Positions 54,026 through 62,787 of a DNA stretch of 64,000 nt are shown here, piece after piece. Origin of the DNA: Seleniivibrio woodruffii. Its GTDB lineage: Bacteria; Chrysiogenota; Deferribacteres; Deferribacterales; Geovibrionaceae. The position numbers and the translations under genes were made by a program. The DNA is taken from NCBI RefSeq assembly GCF_029267515.1, contig NZ_JAJUIS010000007.1:1-64000 (forward strand), given 5' to 3'. Under the pieces are notes generated by a model that saw only the letters and a list, made by a program, of their open reading frames with translations, was not told the DNA's origin and searched no databases. The first letter of the stretch is position 1. Every line of letters starts with the position of its first letter.

Positions 54026-55378
54026 TTAAGCGGTTTTAGAGCCGGACATTTCGGCGAGAAGTCTGCTTCCCGCTTCCCAAGCCGCTTCTTCGATACCCTT
54101 GTATGCCTGCCGTGTGTCCACAAGGATGCCTTTGCGTTTCATATCGTCATAGGCGTTTTTGCCTGCCACTGTGCATATCATGACGCTGCAGTCTTTGATC
54201 AGATTTGCAACGTTTTTAAGGTGTCCTGAGAGCTTGATGCACGCCTGGGAGTTGTCATAGTCCAGAGTTCGTATCTCCCTAAGGTGCGCTCCCCATCCAG
54301 AAACCTCGTAAACGTAGAAGTTTCTTGCATTTTTAAAGGAGATGTCCGCCATGCGGTGATTGTCCGTTGCGACGGCAACGAGAACCATTCTGCTGCGGTC
54401 GTATGTCCTCACCTTCCATTCACTGTGGAACTGTTCGAGGTAGTTGTGTCTTCTGTTGCTTATTACCTGCGCTTTCAGCATGGAAGCTGCGGCTTTAACA
54501 TCTTCTGTGACATTGTTGAAATCCCAGTCCTGACCCAGTTTTCCGATTGCATCGGCACGGCACTGGCGGCAGTGCTGCATAACGGAATCAAATCCGCCCA
54601 TAATTTCGGCGCATTGGAAGCGTACTTTGCCTATTAGTTCCGGAGTTGGTTCCGGCACGCCGTCGCTGGCGAATTTCGTACCGTATTCCGGTTTGCTCAT
54701 AAGTGGGATTATGTTGTGGATGAACACGCCGAGTTCTTTAATCTTTCTGGAAACCTCGCTTATATGGGCGTCGTTTATGCCGGGGATAAGGACTGTGTTA
54801 ATTTTTACGAGTATGCCCCGCTCAACCAGACCTCTGATTCCCTCTATCTGACGCTCCATAAGAATGCGGGCGGCCTCGACACCGTGATACGTCTTATCGT
54901 TGTAGTGTATCCAACTGTAGATTTTCTGACCGATTTCGGGGTCAACTGCATTCATGGTTACGGTAACGTGTCCTATTTTAAGCTCTGCAATGTCGTCCAG
55001 ATGGTCGGGCAGTGCCAGACCGTTTGTGCTTATGCAGGGGATAAGTTCTTTGTCATATGTTTTGAGAAGTCTCAGCGTTTCGAAAGTCGCTTCGGGGTTC
55101 GCAAGTGCATCGCCGGGACCCGCTATGCCAACCACGGAGAGATTTTCGATTGAGTGTTTCACCATAATAACCTTTTCAAGCGCGTGTTCGGGGGTAAGTA
55201 TACTGCTGGTAACGCCGGGTCTGGACTCGTTTGAACAGTCGTACTTCCTGTTGCAGTAGTTGCACTGGATGTTGCAGGCGGGCGCAACGGGAAGGTGTAT
55301 CCTTGCGAATTTATTGTGGGCGTCCTTGCAGTAGCATGGGTGCTTGTCAATTTTAGCCTTAACAGCGTCTCTGTCCAT
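54026..55378 (-). CDS. nifB: FeMo-cofactor biosynthesis radical SAM protein NifB
   Basis: 450 residues. The radical SAM motif CNIQCNYC near residue 35 binds the catalytic 4Fe-4S cluster; GIAGPGDALANPEATFE and the C-terminal cysteines HCRQCRADAIGKLGQD are NifB-specific. A C-terminal NifX-like domain (about 330-440) is fused. NifB makes the 8Fe-9S-C core (NifB-co). Behind a perfect sigma54 promoter with an apparently 13-base leader that holds the ribosome site GAGGTG. Confidence 0.98.
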   Translation of the reverse strand: MDRDAVKAKIDKHPCYCKDAHNKFARIHLPVAPACNIQCNYCNRKYDCSNESRPGVTSSILTPEHALEKVIMVKHSIENLSVVGIAGPGDALANPEATFETLRLLKTYDKELIPCISTNGLALPDHLDDIAELKIGHVTVTMNAVDPEIGQKIYSWIHYNDKTYHGVEAARILMERQIEGIRGLVERGILVKINTVLIPGINDAHISEVSRKIKELGVFIHNIIPLMSKPEYGTKFASDGVPEPTPELIGKVRFQCAEIMGGFDSVMQHCRQCRADAIGKLGQDWDFNNVTEDVKAAASMLKAQVISNRRHNYLEQFHSEWKVRTYDRSRMVLVAVATDNHRMADISFKNARNFYVYEVSGWGAHLREIRTLDYDNSQACIKLSGHLKNVANLIKDCSVMICTVAGKNAYDDMKRKGILVDTRQAYKGIEEAAWEAGSRLLAEMSGSKTA

Positions 55379-55401
55379 TTGTCACCTCACACTCTGGTGA
55401 A

Positions 55402-55417
55402 AGCAACGGACGTGCCA
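55402..55417 (-). promoter_or_regulatory. Sigma54 (-24/-12) promoter of nifB
   Basis: Minus-strand TGGCACGTCCGTTGCT, a perfect consensus match. Predicted start about 55391, leaving a very short leader before the ATG at 55378. Confidence 0.85.
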
Positions 55418-55444
55418 AGAAATACATTTTACAAAATAAACCGG

Positions 55445-55517
55445 ATAGCTTCGGGCTAAAGCCCTCGCAAAGACACACAATCGTCTCTGCGAGGAGCATA
55501 GCGACGCGGCAGTCTAT
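55445..55517. repeat. Dispersed palindromic repeat, family A, copy 2
   Basis: CCTCGCAAAGACA and TGTCTCTGCGAGG-type arms (here TCGTCTCTGCGAGG) followed by AGCATAGCGACGCGGCAGTCT-like sequence. Opposite orientation to the copy at 32158-32242. It sits between the nifB promoter and the NifA site. Confidence 0.65.
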
Positions 55518-55524
55518 TGTCTTA

Positions 55525-55540
55525 TGTCAGATAGACTACA
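55525..55540. promoter_or_regulatory. NifA upstream activator site shared by nifB and nifV
   Basis: TGTCAGATAGACTACA fits TGT-N10-ACA. It is 48 bases from the nifV -24 element and 108 from that of nifB, so it could serve both. Confidence 0.68.
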
Positions 55541-55587
55541 GATTTTCATCTGGTCATTTCTTGTGCAATCGACTGTTTTTTAATCAT

Positions 55588-55603
55588 TGGCACACCTTTT
55601 GCA
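55588..55603 (+). promoter_or_regulatory. Sigma54 (-24/-12) promoter of nifV
   Basis: TGGCACACCTTTTGCA: GG at 55589-55590, ten bases, GC at 55601-55602; consensus match. AAGGGAGG precedes the nifV ATG 25 bases on. Confidence 0.85.
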
Positions 55604-55627
55604 AGATAAACCGCAAGGGAGGCAACC

Positions 55628-56749
55628 ATGATAATAGATGACACAACACTAAGAGACGGCGAGCAGACGCCCGGTGTGGCGTTCACCCGCAAAGAGAGGC
55701 TGGAGATAGCCCGCAGGCTGGATGCTATCGGTGTTCAGGAGATAGAGGCGGGCATACCTGTAATGGGTACTGACGAATCCGCAATGTTCGCATCCATCAT
55801 GGACTTAGGGCTTAGCGCCCGCATCATAGCATGGAACCGCGCACTGGTGAAAGACGTCCAGGCATCGGTGGCAGCCGGTGCCAACGCAATAGAGATTTCG
55901 CTGCCCCTTTCGGATATACAGATTGAGACCAAGCTGGGCAAAACACGCAAATGGGTGCTTAAACAGATAGCAGAGGTGCTTGATTATTGCGCAAAATATA
56001 ACCTCTATATCTCTGTTGGCGGCGAGGATGCTTCAAGGGCGCATCCCGACTTCATAGAGCAGTACGTTCAGACCATAGAGGCGCACGGAGCATCCCGTTT
56101 CCGCTTCTGCGATACGGTAGGGATACTTGACCCTTTCCGCACATATAATATGACAAAGAGAATACGCGAGGCTACCAAGCTCGACCTTGAGGTGCACACA
56201 CATAACGATTTCGGTATGGCTACGGCAAATGCTCTGGCGGCCGTTCAGGCAGGTGCGACACATGTAAACACCACTGTTATCGGTCTTGGCGAGCGTGCGG
56301 GCAATGCACCTCTGGAAGAGATAATAATGGCGGCGCGCCACGTTTACGGAAATCAGGATGTGTTCAACACCAAACATCTGCGTCCGCTTTCCGAATATGT
56401 GGCGCAGGCAGCGGGCAGACACGTCGATCCGCAGCGTCCTGTAATCGGTGAGTACATGTTCACCCACGAATCGGGGATACACACCGACGGAGTGCTGAAA
56501 AACCCGAAAAACTATGAGCCGTTCGATCCTGAGGAACTGGATATGAAGCGCCATCTTGTGTTCGGAAACCAGTCGGGTCTGCACGTTCTGGAGCATATGC
56601 TTGCGCAGGAGGGGATACATCTCAGCCAGTGGCAGCTCACGGGACTTCTGCACGAGGCGAAGAAACTTGCCAGAAAAAACAAGGCTGTGCTGAGAAATAA
56701 GGACGTTTCCGGTCTCTGCGAAAAAATGGGACTCTGCGTCGGCGCATAA
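55628..56749 (+). CDS. nifV: Homocitrate synthase NifV
   Basis: 373 residues. It condenses acetyl-CoA with 2-oxoglutarate to homocitrate, the organic ligand of FeMo-co. DmpG/HMGL-like barrel: the N-terminal DDTTLRDGEQTPGVAF metal/active-site motif, RFCDTVGILDP, and the metal-binding pair in LEVHTHNDFGMATANALAA. Preceded by a sigma54 promoter and a NifA site. The closely related isopropylmalate synthases have longer C-termini; length and context favour NifV. Confidence 0.96.
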   Translation: MIIDDTTLRDGEQTPGVAFTRKERLEIARRLDAIGVQEIEAGIPVMGTDESAMFASIMDLGLSARIIAWNRALVKDVQASVAAGANAIEISLPLSDIQIETKLGKTRKWVLKQIAEVLDYCAKYNLYISVGGEDASRAHPDFIEQYVQTIEAHGASRFRFCDTVGILDPFRTYNMTKRIREATKLDLEVHTHNDFGMATANALAAVQAGATHVNTTVIGLGERAGNAPLEEIIMAARHVYGNQDVFNTKHLRPLSEYVAQAAGRHVDPQRPVIGEYMFTHESGIHTDGVLKNPKNYEPFDPEELDMKRHLVFGNQSGLHVLEHMLAQEGIHLSQWQLTGLLHEAKKLARKNKAVLRNKDVSGLCEKMGLCVGA

Positions 56750-56750
56750 G

Positions 56751-56782
56751 TTAATGGGGCGGAAATCATCCCCCATTACATC
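56751..56782 (+). terminator. Hairpin after nifV
   Basis: AATGGGG and CCCCATT arms around about ten bases, followed by a pyrimidine-rich TCTTTCTT stretch rather than a pure T run. Probable nifV terminator. Confidence 0.6.
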
Positions 56783-56880
56783 TTTCTTGCATATAATTTT
56801 CCGCTTTCTGGCAAAAGAACGACATTTTCATTTCATTTTGCACTTATGTTGAACCGTTGGATATTCTGACGGAGGTCAAA

Positions 56881-57891
56881 ATGAAAAAATTACTTCTGAT
56901 GTTTATTGCGATGCTCACTTTCGCCATGTCGGCATTTGCCGGAGAGATAACGGTTTACACCGCCCTTGAGGACGACCAGTACCCCGTTTATCTCGAATCG
57001 TTCAAAAAACAGTATCCCGATATCAAGGTCAATATTGTAAGGGATTCCACCGGTATAATCACAGCCCGTCTTCTGGCGGAGAAAGCTAAACCTCAGGCTG
57101 ATGTCGTTTGGGGACTTGCCGCTACAAGCCTTCTTGTGCTGGACAGCCAGAAGATGCTTGCTCCATATGCCCCCAAAGGTGTTGAAAAGGTTCTTCCCCA
57201 GTTCAAAGATAACAAAAAAGTTCCCGCATGGGTCGGTATCGACGCATGGATGACAGCTTTCACAGTGAACAAGCCTGAGCTTGCAAAACGTAACCTGCCC
57301 ATCCCCGCCAGCTATTCCGACCTGCTTAAACCAGCATACAAAGGGCTTATCACAATGCCTAACCCCGCTTCATCCGGTACCGGCTATCTGACAGTAAACG
57401 CTTGGATGCAGATATATAAAGAGAAAAAAGCATGGGACTACATGGACAAACTTCACCAGAACATCGCCATGTACACTCACTCCGGCTCAAAACCTTCTAA
57501 AATGGCTGCGACAGGCGAATATCCCATCGGAATTTCCTTCGGCTACAGAGGCATAACAGAGATGAAAAAAGGTGCGCCCGTGGCGGTTGTTTTCCCCAAA
57601 GAGGGGTCCGGCTGGGATCTTGAGGCGAATGCACTCATGAAGAAAAAATCCATCAGCCCCGACGCGAAAAAATTCCTCGACTGGGCGATATCATCCGAAG
57701 CCATGAGCGAATACAACAAAAACTTTGCTATCATCACCGTTAAAAACAGCAATCCCGTTCCCGCAGGATACGTTGCGGAACCCCTCAGACAGATTATCAA
57801 AAACGACCTGCACTGGGCGGCACAGAACAGGGAGAGAATCCTTAAAGAATGGTCTGAAAGATACGACGCCAAGAGCGAACCCAAGAAATAA
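56881..57891 (+). CDS. 2-aminoethylphosphonate ABC transporter, periplasmic binding protein
   Basis: 336 residues from ATG 56881 after CGGAGG (the frame extends to a TTG 24 bases upstream, unlikely). Signal peptide to about residue 20 (SAFA-GE). Iron(III)/phosphonate-type binding fold: [46 protein letters not shown]. The family includes iron and phosphonate binders; the PhnX/PhnW genes downstream decide for 2-aminoethylphosphonate. Confidence 0.85.
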   Translation: MKKLLLMFIAMLTFAMSAFAGEITVYTALEDDQYPVYLESFKKQYPDIKVNIVRDSTGIITARLLAEKAKPQADVVWGLAATSLLVLDSQKMLAPYAPKGVEKVLPQFKDNKKVPAWVGIDAWMTAFTVNKPELAKRNLPIPASYSDLLKPAYKGLITMPNPASSGTGYLTVNAWMQIYKEKKAWDYMDKLHQNIAMYTHSGSKPSKMAATGEYPIGISFGYRGITEMKKGAPVAVVFPKEGSGWDLEANALMKKKSISPDAKKFLDWAISSEAMSEYNKNFAIITVKNSNPVPAGYVAEPLRQIIKNDLHWAAQNRERILKEWSERYDAKSEPKK

Positions 57892-57900
57892 CACTCCTAC

Positions 57901-57930
57901 CGCGGGGAGGGTCTGAACGCCCTCTCCGCA
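57901..57930 (+). promoter_or_regulatory. Intra-operon hairpin after the binding protein gene
   Basis: GCGGGGAGGG and GCCCTCTCCGC form a strong imperfect stem with no T run. Such hairpins commonly protect the upstream mRNA and lower expression of the transporter genes relative to the binding protein. Confidence 0.55.
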
Positions 57931-57955
57931 ACCCCCAAAAAACCGACGGAAAAAA

Positions 57956-58936
57956 ATGGAAAACGAATATCTTAAAACCTGTAACATAACAAAATCGTTC
58001 GGCGGAAAAAGAGTGCTGAACGATGTTTCATTTACCGCAAAACGCGGTGAGTTTATCTGTCTGCTCGGTCCTTCAGGCTGCGGAAAGACAACCCTTCTGC
58101 GCATCATAGCGGGGCTTGAAAAATCCGACAGCGGCACTGTGTTCTTCCGCGGTGATGATTTCACTCCGGTTCCCGCATCCCGCAGAAACTTCGGCATTGT
58201 TTTTCAGTCATATGCGCTGTTCCCGAACCTGACAGTTACCCAGAACATAGCATACGGGCTTAAAACAAGGGACATAGGCAAAAAAGCGGCGGATGGAGTC
58301 GTTAACGAGATGCTTGAGATAACAGGACTCCACGGCGAAAAGGATAAATATCCCTTTCAGCTTTCCGGCGGTCAGCAGCAGCGGGTGGCTCTGGCACGGG
58401 CTTTGGCTCTTAAACCCGGTATACTCCTGCTGGATGAACCCCTCTCGGCACTTGACGCCAAGGTGCGCGAAAAGCTCCGCAAGGAGATACGCGCCATCCA
58501 CGACAAAATGAATATAACCACTGTGATGGTCACACACGATCAGGAGGAGGCTATCACGGTTTCAGATAAGATAGCTGTCATGAACGGCGGAATAATCGAG
58601 CAGTTCGGCACGCCGGACGAGCTGTATTTCACCCCGAAAACCGAGTTCATAGCGGGATTTGTAGGTATGATGAACTTTCTGCATCTTGACGGCAGAAAGG
58701 TGGGCATCCGTCCCGAACAGATAAATGTGAGCACGTTCAGCGACGATGGCATAAACGCCGTCGTAAAGGATATTGAATTTCGCGGGTCATTTTTAAGACT
58801 TTTTCTGAAACTGGAGAACATAAAAACCGATTCACCGCTGGTGGTGGATGTCAGTTCGTGCGACCCCGCCATGAAGAGACTCAGGGCGGAGAGCCTTATA
58901 AAGGTGCAGATACCGGAATCTGCCATCAGTTTCTAG
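57956..58936 (+). CDS. 2-aminoethylphosphonate ABC transporter, ATPase
   Basis: 326 residues: Walker A GPSGCGKTT, signature LSGGQQQRVALARALALKPG, Walker B ILLLDEPLSALD, switch VTHDQEEA, and a C-terminal TOBE-like regulatory part. Drives the permease encoded next. Ten bases separate the two genes. Confidence 0.9.
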   Translation: MENEYLKTCNITKSFGGKRVLNDVSFTAKRGEFICLLGPSGCGKTTLLRIIAGLEKSDSGTVFFRGDDFTPVPASRRNFGIVFQSYALFPNLTVTQNIAYGLKTRDIGKKAADGVVNEMLEITGLHGEKDKYPFQLSGGQQQRVALARALALKPGILLLDEPLSALDAKVREKLRKEIRAIHDKMNITTVMVTHDQEEAITVSDKIAVMNGGIIEQFGTPDELYFTPKTEFIAGFVGMMNFLHLDGRKVGIRPEQINVSTFSDDGINAVVKDIEFRGSFLRLFLKLENIKTDSPLVVDVSSCDPAMKRLRAESLIKVQIPESAISF

Positions 58937-58945
58937 GGCGCTCCG

Positions 58946-60640
58946 ATGAAGGCAAAAACCGTTACGTCGGTTCTAATAGGGCTGATAATACTCTATTTTC
59001 TGCTGTTCTTCTTCCTGCCGCTGGTAAGCATCGGCAGGCTTGCGTTCTATAACACGGACGGGGTTTTCATCGGGTTTAAAAACTTTGCTGAATATTTCAC
59101 GTCACCCAACATGATATCGTCTTTTAAGAACTCTTTCGCTGTTTCAGGTATAGTTACTGTTGTCACTTTTCTGCTGGCGTTCTTTTATGCGTTCAGCATT
59201 TCCCGCATCCATATGCGGGGCAAGTACGTTCTGCGTTACATATCAATGATTTCACTGTTCACGCCGACCATGCTCCACGGTATCGCTCTGGTGTATCTTT
59301 TCGGGCGGCAGGGACTGGTTTCAAACCTGTTCATGTCGTGGCTTAACGCCAAGATGAATACGAATCACGTTTTCCCGTTCGAGATTTACGGCGCGGCAGG
59401 CATAATTATTTCCGAGGTGATATACACCTTTCCTCATGCGTATCTGATACTCTCCGTCTCTTTTGCCATGAGCGATTACAGGCTTTACGAAGCGGCGGAG
59501 ACGATGGGCGCTGGCAAACTGCGTAAATTTTTCACTGTGACACTGCCGTCCGTCAAATACGGAACCATATCGGCGCTTACGACTATCTTTATACTGAGTT
59601 TCACCGATATGGGCGCGCCAAAGATTGTTGGCGGTCAGTACAACGTTATGGCGGTGGATATCTATAAACAGGTGATAGGTCAGCAGAATTTTTCCATGGG
59701 AGCGACTGTTGCCGTGCTTCTGCTGGTTCCGGCACTGATAGCGTTTTTCATCGACAGGCTCATCCAGCAACGGCAGGGGGCGACCTTTTCGTCAAAGTCA
59801 GTGCCCTATGTCATAAAGCGCAGTCTCTTCTCGGAACTGCTGGCGGCGGCTTACTGCTGGGGCATTGCGCTTCTGATACTGTTCGTTATCGGTACTTCGG
59901 TGTTTGTGTCGTTCATGAAGTTCTTTCCGTATGATATGACACTGACACTGAAACACTATATGTTTAAGTATGTTGCGGGTGACTTCTCGTCATATCTGAA
60001 CAGTCTGAAGGTGGCTCTTGGAACGGCTGCGGTCGGAACGGCGGTGGCGTTTGCGGCGGCATACACAGCGGAGAAGACAAAAGCGAAGGACGTTTTCCGC
60101 AAGGTTCCCTATGCGCTGGCGATAACTACTCTGGCGGTGCCGGGGCTTGTTATAGGTCTGGCATACATACTCTTTTTCAACAGCCCTTCGAATCCGTTCT
60201 CGTTCATTTACGGCACCCTGACTATACTGGTGCTGGCAAACATAATCCACTTCATCGCGGTTCCTGTTATGTCCATAACAAGCTCGCTGAAAAAGCAGGA
60301 CAGGGAGTATGACAACGTGGCGGAATCCATGGGCGTTGCGCCCGTTAAGACGCTTTTTCGCGTTACTCTGCCCCTGTCGCTGAACGCAGTGATGGAGACT
60401 TTTTTCTATTTCTTCGTGAACTCAATGGTGACGATATCGGCAGTGATATTCCTTTACGGGCAGGACACTAAACTTGCCACCATAGCCATCGTGAGCATGG
60501 ACGATGCGGGGGACACAGCCGCCGCAGCCGCAATGGCGAGTCTGATACTCTTCACCAATATGGGTGTGAAAATAATCTATGACATAGCCGCGGGGATGAT
60601 ACGGAGAAAAACCGCCCGCTGGCAGACAATACAGAGGTAG
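58946..60640 (+). CDS. 2-aminoethylphosphonate ABC transporter, fused double permease
   Basis: 564 residues with two homologous permease halves, each with about six helices and its own EAA loop (EAAETMGAGKLRKFFTVTLP and VAESMGVAPVKTLFRVTLPLS). Equivalent to PhnU and PhnV joined in one chain, as in FbpB-type transporters. The next gene starts two bases after its stop. Confidence 0.9.
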   Translation: MKAKTVTSVLIGLIILYFLLFFFLPLVSIGRLAFYNTDGVFIGFKNFAEYFTSPNMISSFKNSFAVSGIVTVVTFLLAFFYAFSISRIHMRGKYVLRYISMISLFTPTMLHGIALVYLFGRQGLVSNLFMSWLNAKMNTNHVFPFEIYGAAGIIISEVIYTFPHAYLILSVSFAMSDYRLYEAAETMGAGKLRKFFTVTLPSVKYGTISALTTIFILSFTDMGAPKIVGGQYNVMAVDIYKQVIGQQNFSMGATVAVLLLVPALIAFFIDRLIQQRQGATFSSKSVPYVIKRSLFSELLAAAYCWGIALLILFVIGTSVFVSFMKFFPYDMTLTLKHYMFKYVAGDFSSYLNSLKVALGTAAVGTAVAFAAAYTAEKTKAKDVFRKVPYALAITTLAVPGLVIGLAYILFFNSPSNPFSFIYGTLTILVLANIIHFIAVPVMSITSSLKKQDREYDNVAESMGVAPVKTLFRVTLPLSLNAVMETFFYFFVNSMVTISAVIFLYGQDTKLATIAIVSMDDAGDTAAAAAMASLILFTNMGVKIIYDIAAGMIRRKTARWQTIQR

Positions 60641-60642
60641 AT

Positions 60643-62778
60643 ATGGATCTGAAAGCAGTTATCTTCGACTGGGCCGGAACCGCAGTGGACTACGGATGCT
60701 TCGCACCCGTTGCCGCCATGATGTCCGTTCTGGGGGAAGAGGGAATAACCGTTACGCCCGATCAGGTACGCCTGCACATGGGTATGAAAAAACGCGACCA
60801 CATAGGTGAGCTGTTCCGTATGGAGGAGGTCGCCGCGCAGTTTGAAAAGGTACACGGGCACAGAGCTTCGGAAACGGAGATAGATGTTATTTACGAAAAG
60901 ATAGACAGACGGCTCACCGACAGTCTGCCTGAATTTTCATCACCCATAGAAGGTTTCCTGAACGTCGTTTCGCAGATACGGGCGATGGGGCTTAAAATAG
61001 GTTCCACCACCGGATACACAAAGAGCATGATGGAGGTTGTGGCGGCGAACGCAGCGCGTCAGGGTTATGCGCCCGACCATATCGTCGCCTCCGATGAGGT
61101 GCCCGCGGGCAGACCCGCGCCGTGGATGTGCCATGAGAATATGCGGGTACTGAATGCCTTTCCAGCGTCCTTCTGCGTTAAGGTGGGGGATACTGTGGCG
61201 GACATCAAAGAGGGACTGAACGCCGGAATGTGGTCTGTGGGGCTTGTCATGGGCGGAAGCGAAATGGGGTTTTCTGAGGAAGAAGTACAATCCGCCGACC
61301 GCTATCTGCTGATGAAAAAAGCGTATGAAACAGCCGAAAGGCTTTATGAGGCGGGAGCGCATTACGTCGCTGTATTCAACAGTGAACTGCCCGCTGTATT
61401 TAAAAAGATAGACGCGCGGATCACCCGCGGCGAGACCCCTTCGGCTGCCGGCAGAAGTCTTGTCACCGAGGGCGAATCAAATACATCCGTTCTGCGCTCG
61501 TTCCGCAATGCGGAGCTTTCCGCTGAATCGGCGGAACTGGTGAAGAGGGACGACGCGGTATTCTTAGGTCAGGCGCTTTCGTCTCCCTGTCTGGATCTGG
61601 CAACTGAATGCAAAGGTTCCGGATTTACCCTGACAGGCGGCAGAAAAGTTCTGGATTTCCACGGAAACGGCGTACATCAGATAGGGTTCGGCAATGAACA
61701 CGTTATCGAAGCGGTGGCAGAGCAGATGGATACCCTTTCCTTCTGTCCCAGAAGATACACCAATGAAAAGGCTGTTCTGCTGGCTGAAAAACTTACGGAG
61801 CTGACGGGGATGGAAAGGGTTCTTTTCGCTCCAGCCGCAACCCTTGCTGTCAGCAGTGCCATAAAACTTGCCATGAAGATCACGGGGAAAACGAAGATAC
61901 TCTCAACATACGGCTCCTTTCACGGGGCGAGCCTCGACGCTCTCTCTGCGGCGGGTGATTCAGGATTTCTGAGCGGTATCAGAGGTTTTGACATAGGTGA
62001 AAATTTCCTTCCATACGACAGCTACAGGTGCATATTCGGCGACTGCTCCGCCTGCGGGCATAAGTGCCTTGAGCTGCTGGAAAAACGCATAAAAGAGAAT
62101 AACAACGTTGCCGCCGTTATGCTTGAGGCGGTACGCTGTACCACCGTCCACGTTCCCGACAGGGCATATTTCGAAAAGCTGGACAATATCTGCCATAGAT
62201 ACGGCGTGCTGAAAATATTCGATGAGACCGCAGCCGGACTGGGAAGGTCGGGTAAATGGTTTTCATATCAGCATTTCGGCATAGAACCGGATATGGTTGT
62301 CGCCGGAAAAGGGCTTGGCGGCGGGGTTATGCCCCTTGCCTGTCTGATGGCACGAAAAGGTCTGGACGGTGCTCAGGATATCTCTATCGGTCATTACACC
62401 CATGAGAAAAATCCCGTTGCGTGTGTTGCCGGACTTGCGGCAATAGATTTTATGGAGAAAGAGGGTCTGCCGGAAGAGGCGGGCGCGAAAGGTGATAATT
62501 TCGGCACTGTGCTGAACGCACTGCACAAAAAATACTCACATGTGATAGGCGACGTGCGTCACCTTGGACTGATGGCGGCGGTTGAGATGGATAAAAACGT
62601 GAAAGAGCGGAATTTCATCGCGGAATATGTGATGTACGAATCGCTGAAAGCGGGACTGAGCTTCAAAGTGTCAGCAGGAAGTGTACTGACACTTTCACCG
62701 GCACTCACAATCACGGAAGGCGAACTGGGGCGGGCGGCTGAAATACTCGATTCCGCTCTGGCTCAGGTAAGGATATAG
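60643..62778 (+). CDS. phnX: Fusion of phosphonoacetaldehyde hydrolase (PhnX) and a class III aminotransferase-like enzyme
   Basis: 711 residues. Residues 1-270 are PhnX: the HAD nucleophile in IFDWAGTAVDYGCFAP, the Schiff-base lysine in HMGMKKRDH, and GRPAPWMC and VGDTVADIKEG; it splits phosphonoacetaldehyde to acetaldehyde and phosphate. Residues about 290-711 are a fold-type I PLP enzyme with the Asp in IFDETAAGLGRSG (about 525) and the PLP lysine in VVAGKGLGGGVMPL (about 556). The usual DEVQ is DETA, and the context suggests a PbfA-like (R)-1-hydroxy-2-aminoethylphosphonate ammonia-lyase, which also yields phosphonoacetaldehyde. The frame is continuous with no sign of a shift. A true aminotransferase is the alternative. 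Confidence 0.88.
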   Translation: MDLKAVIFDWAGTAVDYGCFAPVAAMMSVLGEEGITVTPDQVRLHMGMKKRDHIGELFRMEEVAAQFEKVHGHRASETEIDVIYEKIDRRLTDSLPEFSSPIEGFLNVVSQIRAMGLKIGSTTGYTKSMMEVVAANAARQGYAPDHIVASDEVPAGRPAPWMCHENMRVLNAFPASFCVKVGDTVADIKEGLNAGMWSVGLVMGGSEMGFSEEEVQSADRYLLMKKAYETAERLYEAGAHYVAVFNSELPAVFKKIDARITRGETPSAAGRSLVTEGESNTSVLRSFRNAELSAESAELVKRDDAVFLGQALSSPCLDLATECKGSGFTLTGGRKVLDFHGNGVHQIGFGNEHVIEAVAEQMDTLSFCPRRYTNEKAVLLAEKLTELTGMERVLFAPAATLAVSSAIKLAMKITGKTKILSTYGSFHGASLDALSAAGDSGFLSGIRGFDIGENFLPYDSYRCIFGDCSACGHKCLELLEKRIKENNNVAAVMLEAVRCTTVHVPDRAYFEKLDNICHRYGVLKIFDETAAGLGRSGKWFSYQHFGIEPDMVVAGKGLGGGVMPLACLMARKGLDGAQDISIGHYTHEKNPVACVAGLAAIDFMEKEGLPEEAGAKGDNFGTVLNALHKKYSHVIGDVRHLGLMAAVEMDKNVKERNFIAEYVMYESLKAGLSFKVSAGSVLTLSPALTITEGELGRAAEILDSALAQVRI

Positions 62779-62787
62779 GAGAGGCAT

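Noticed and set aside
56790-56860. Pho box upstream of the phosphonate operon
   Set aside because: Only a vague TTCATTTCATTTT repeat without the 11-base periodicity of a Pho box; also no sigma54 spacing at the nearby TGGCA.
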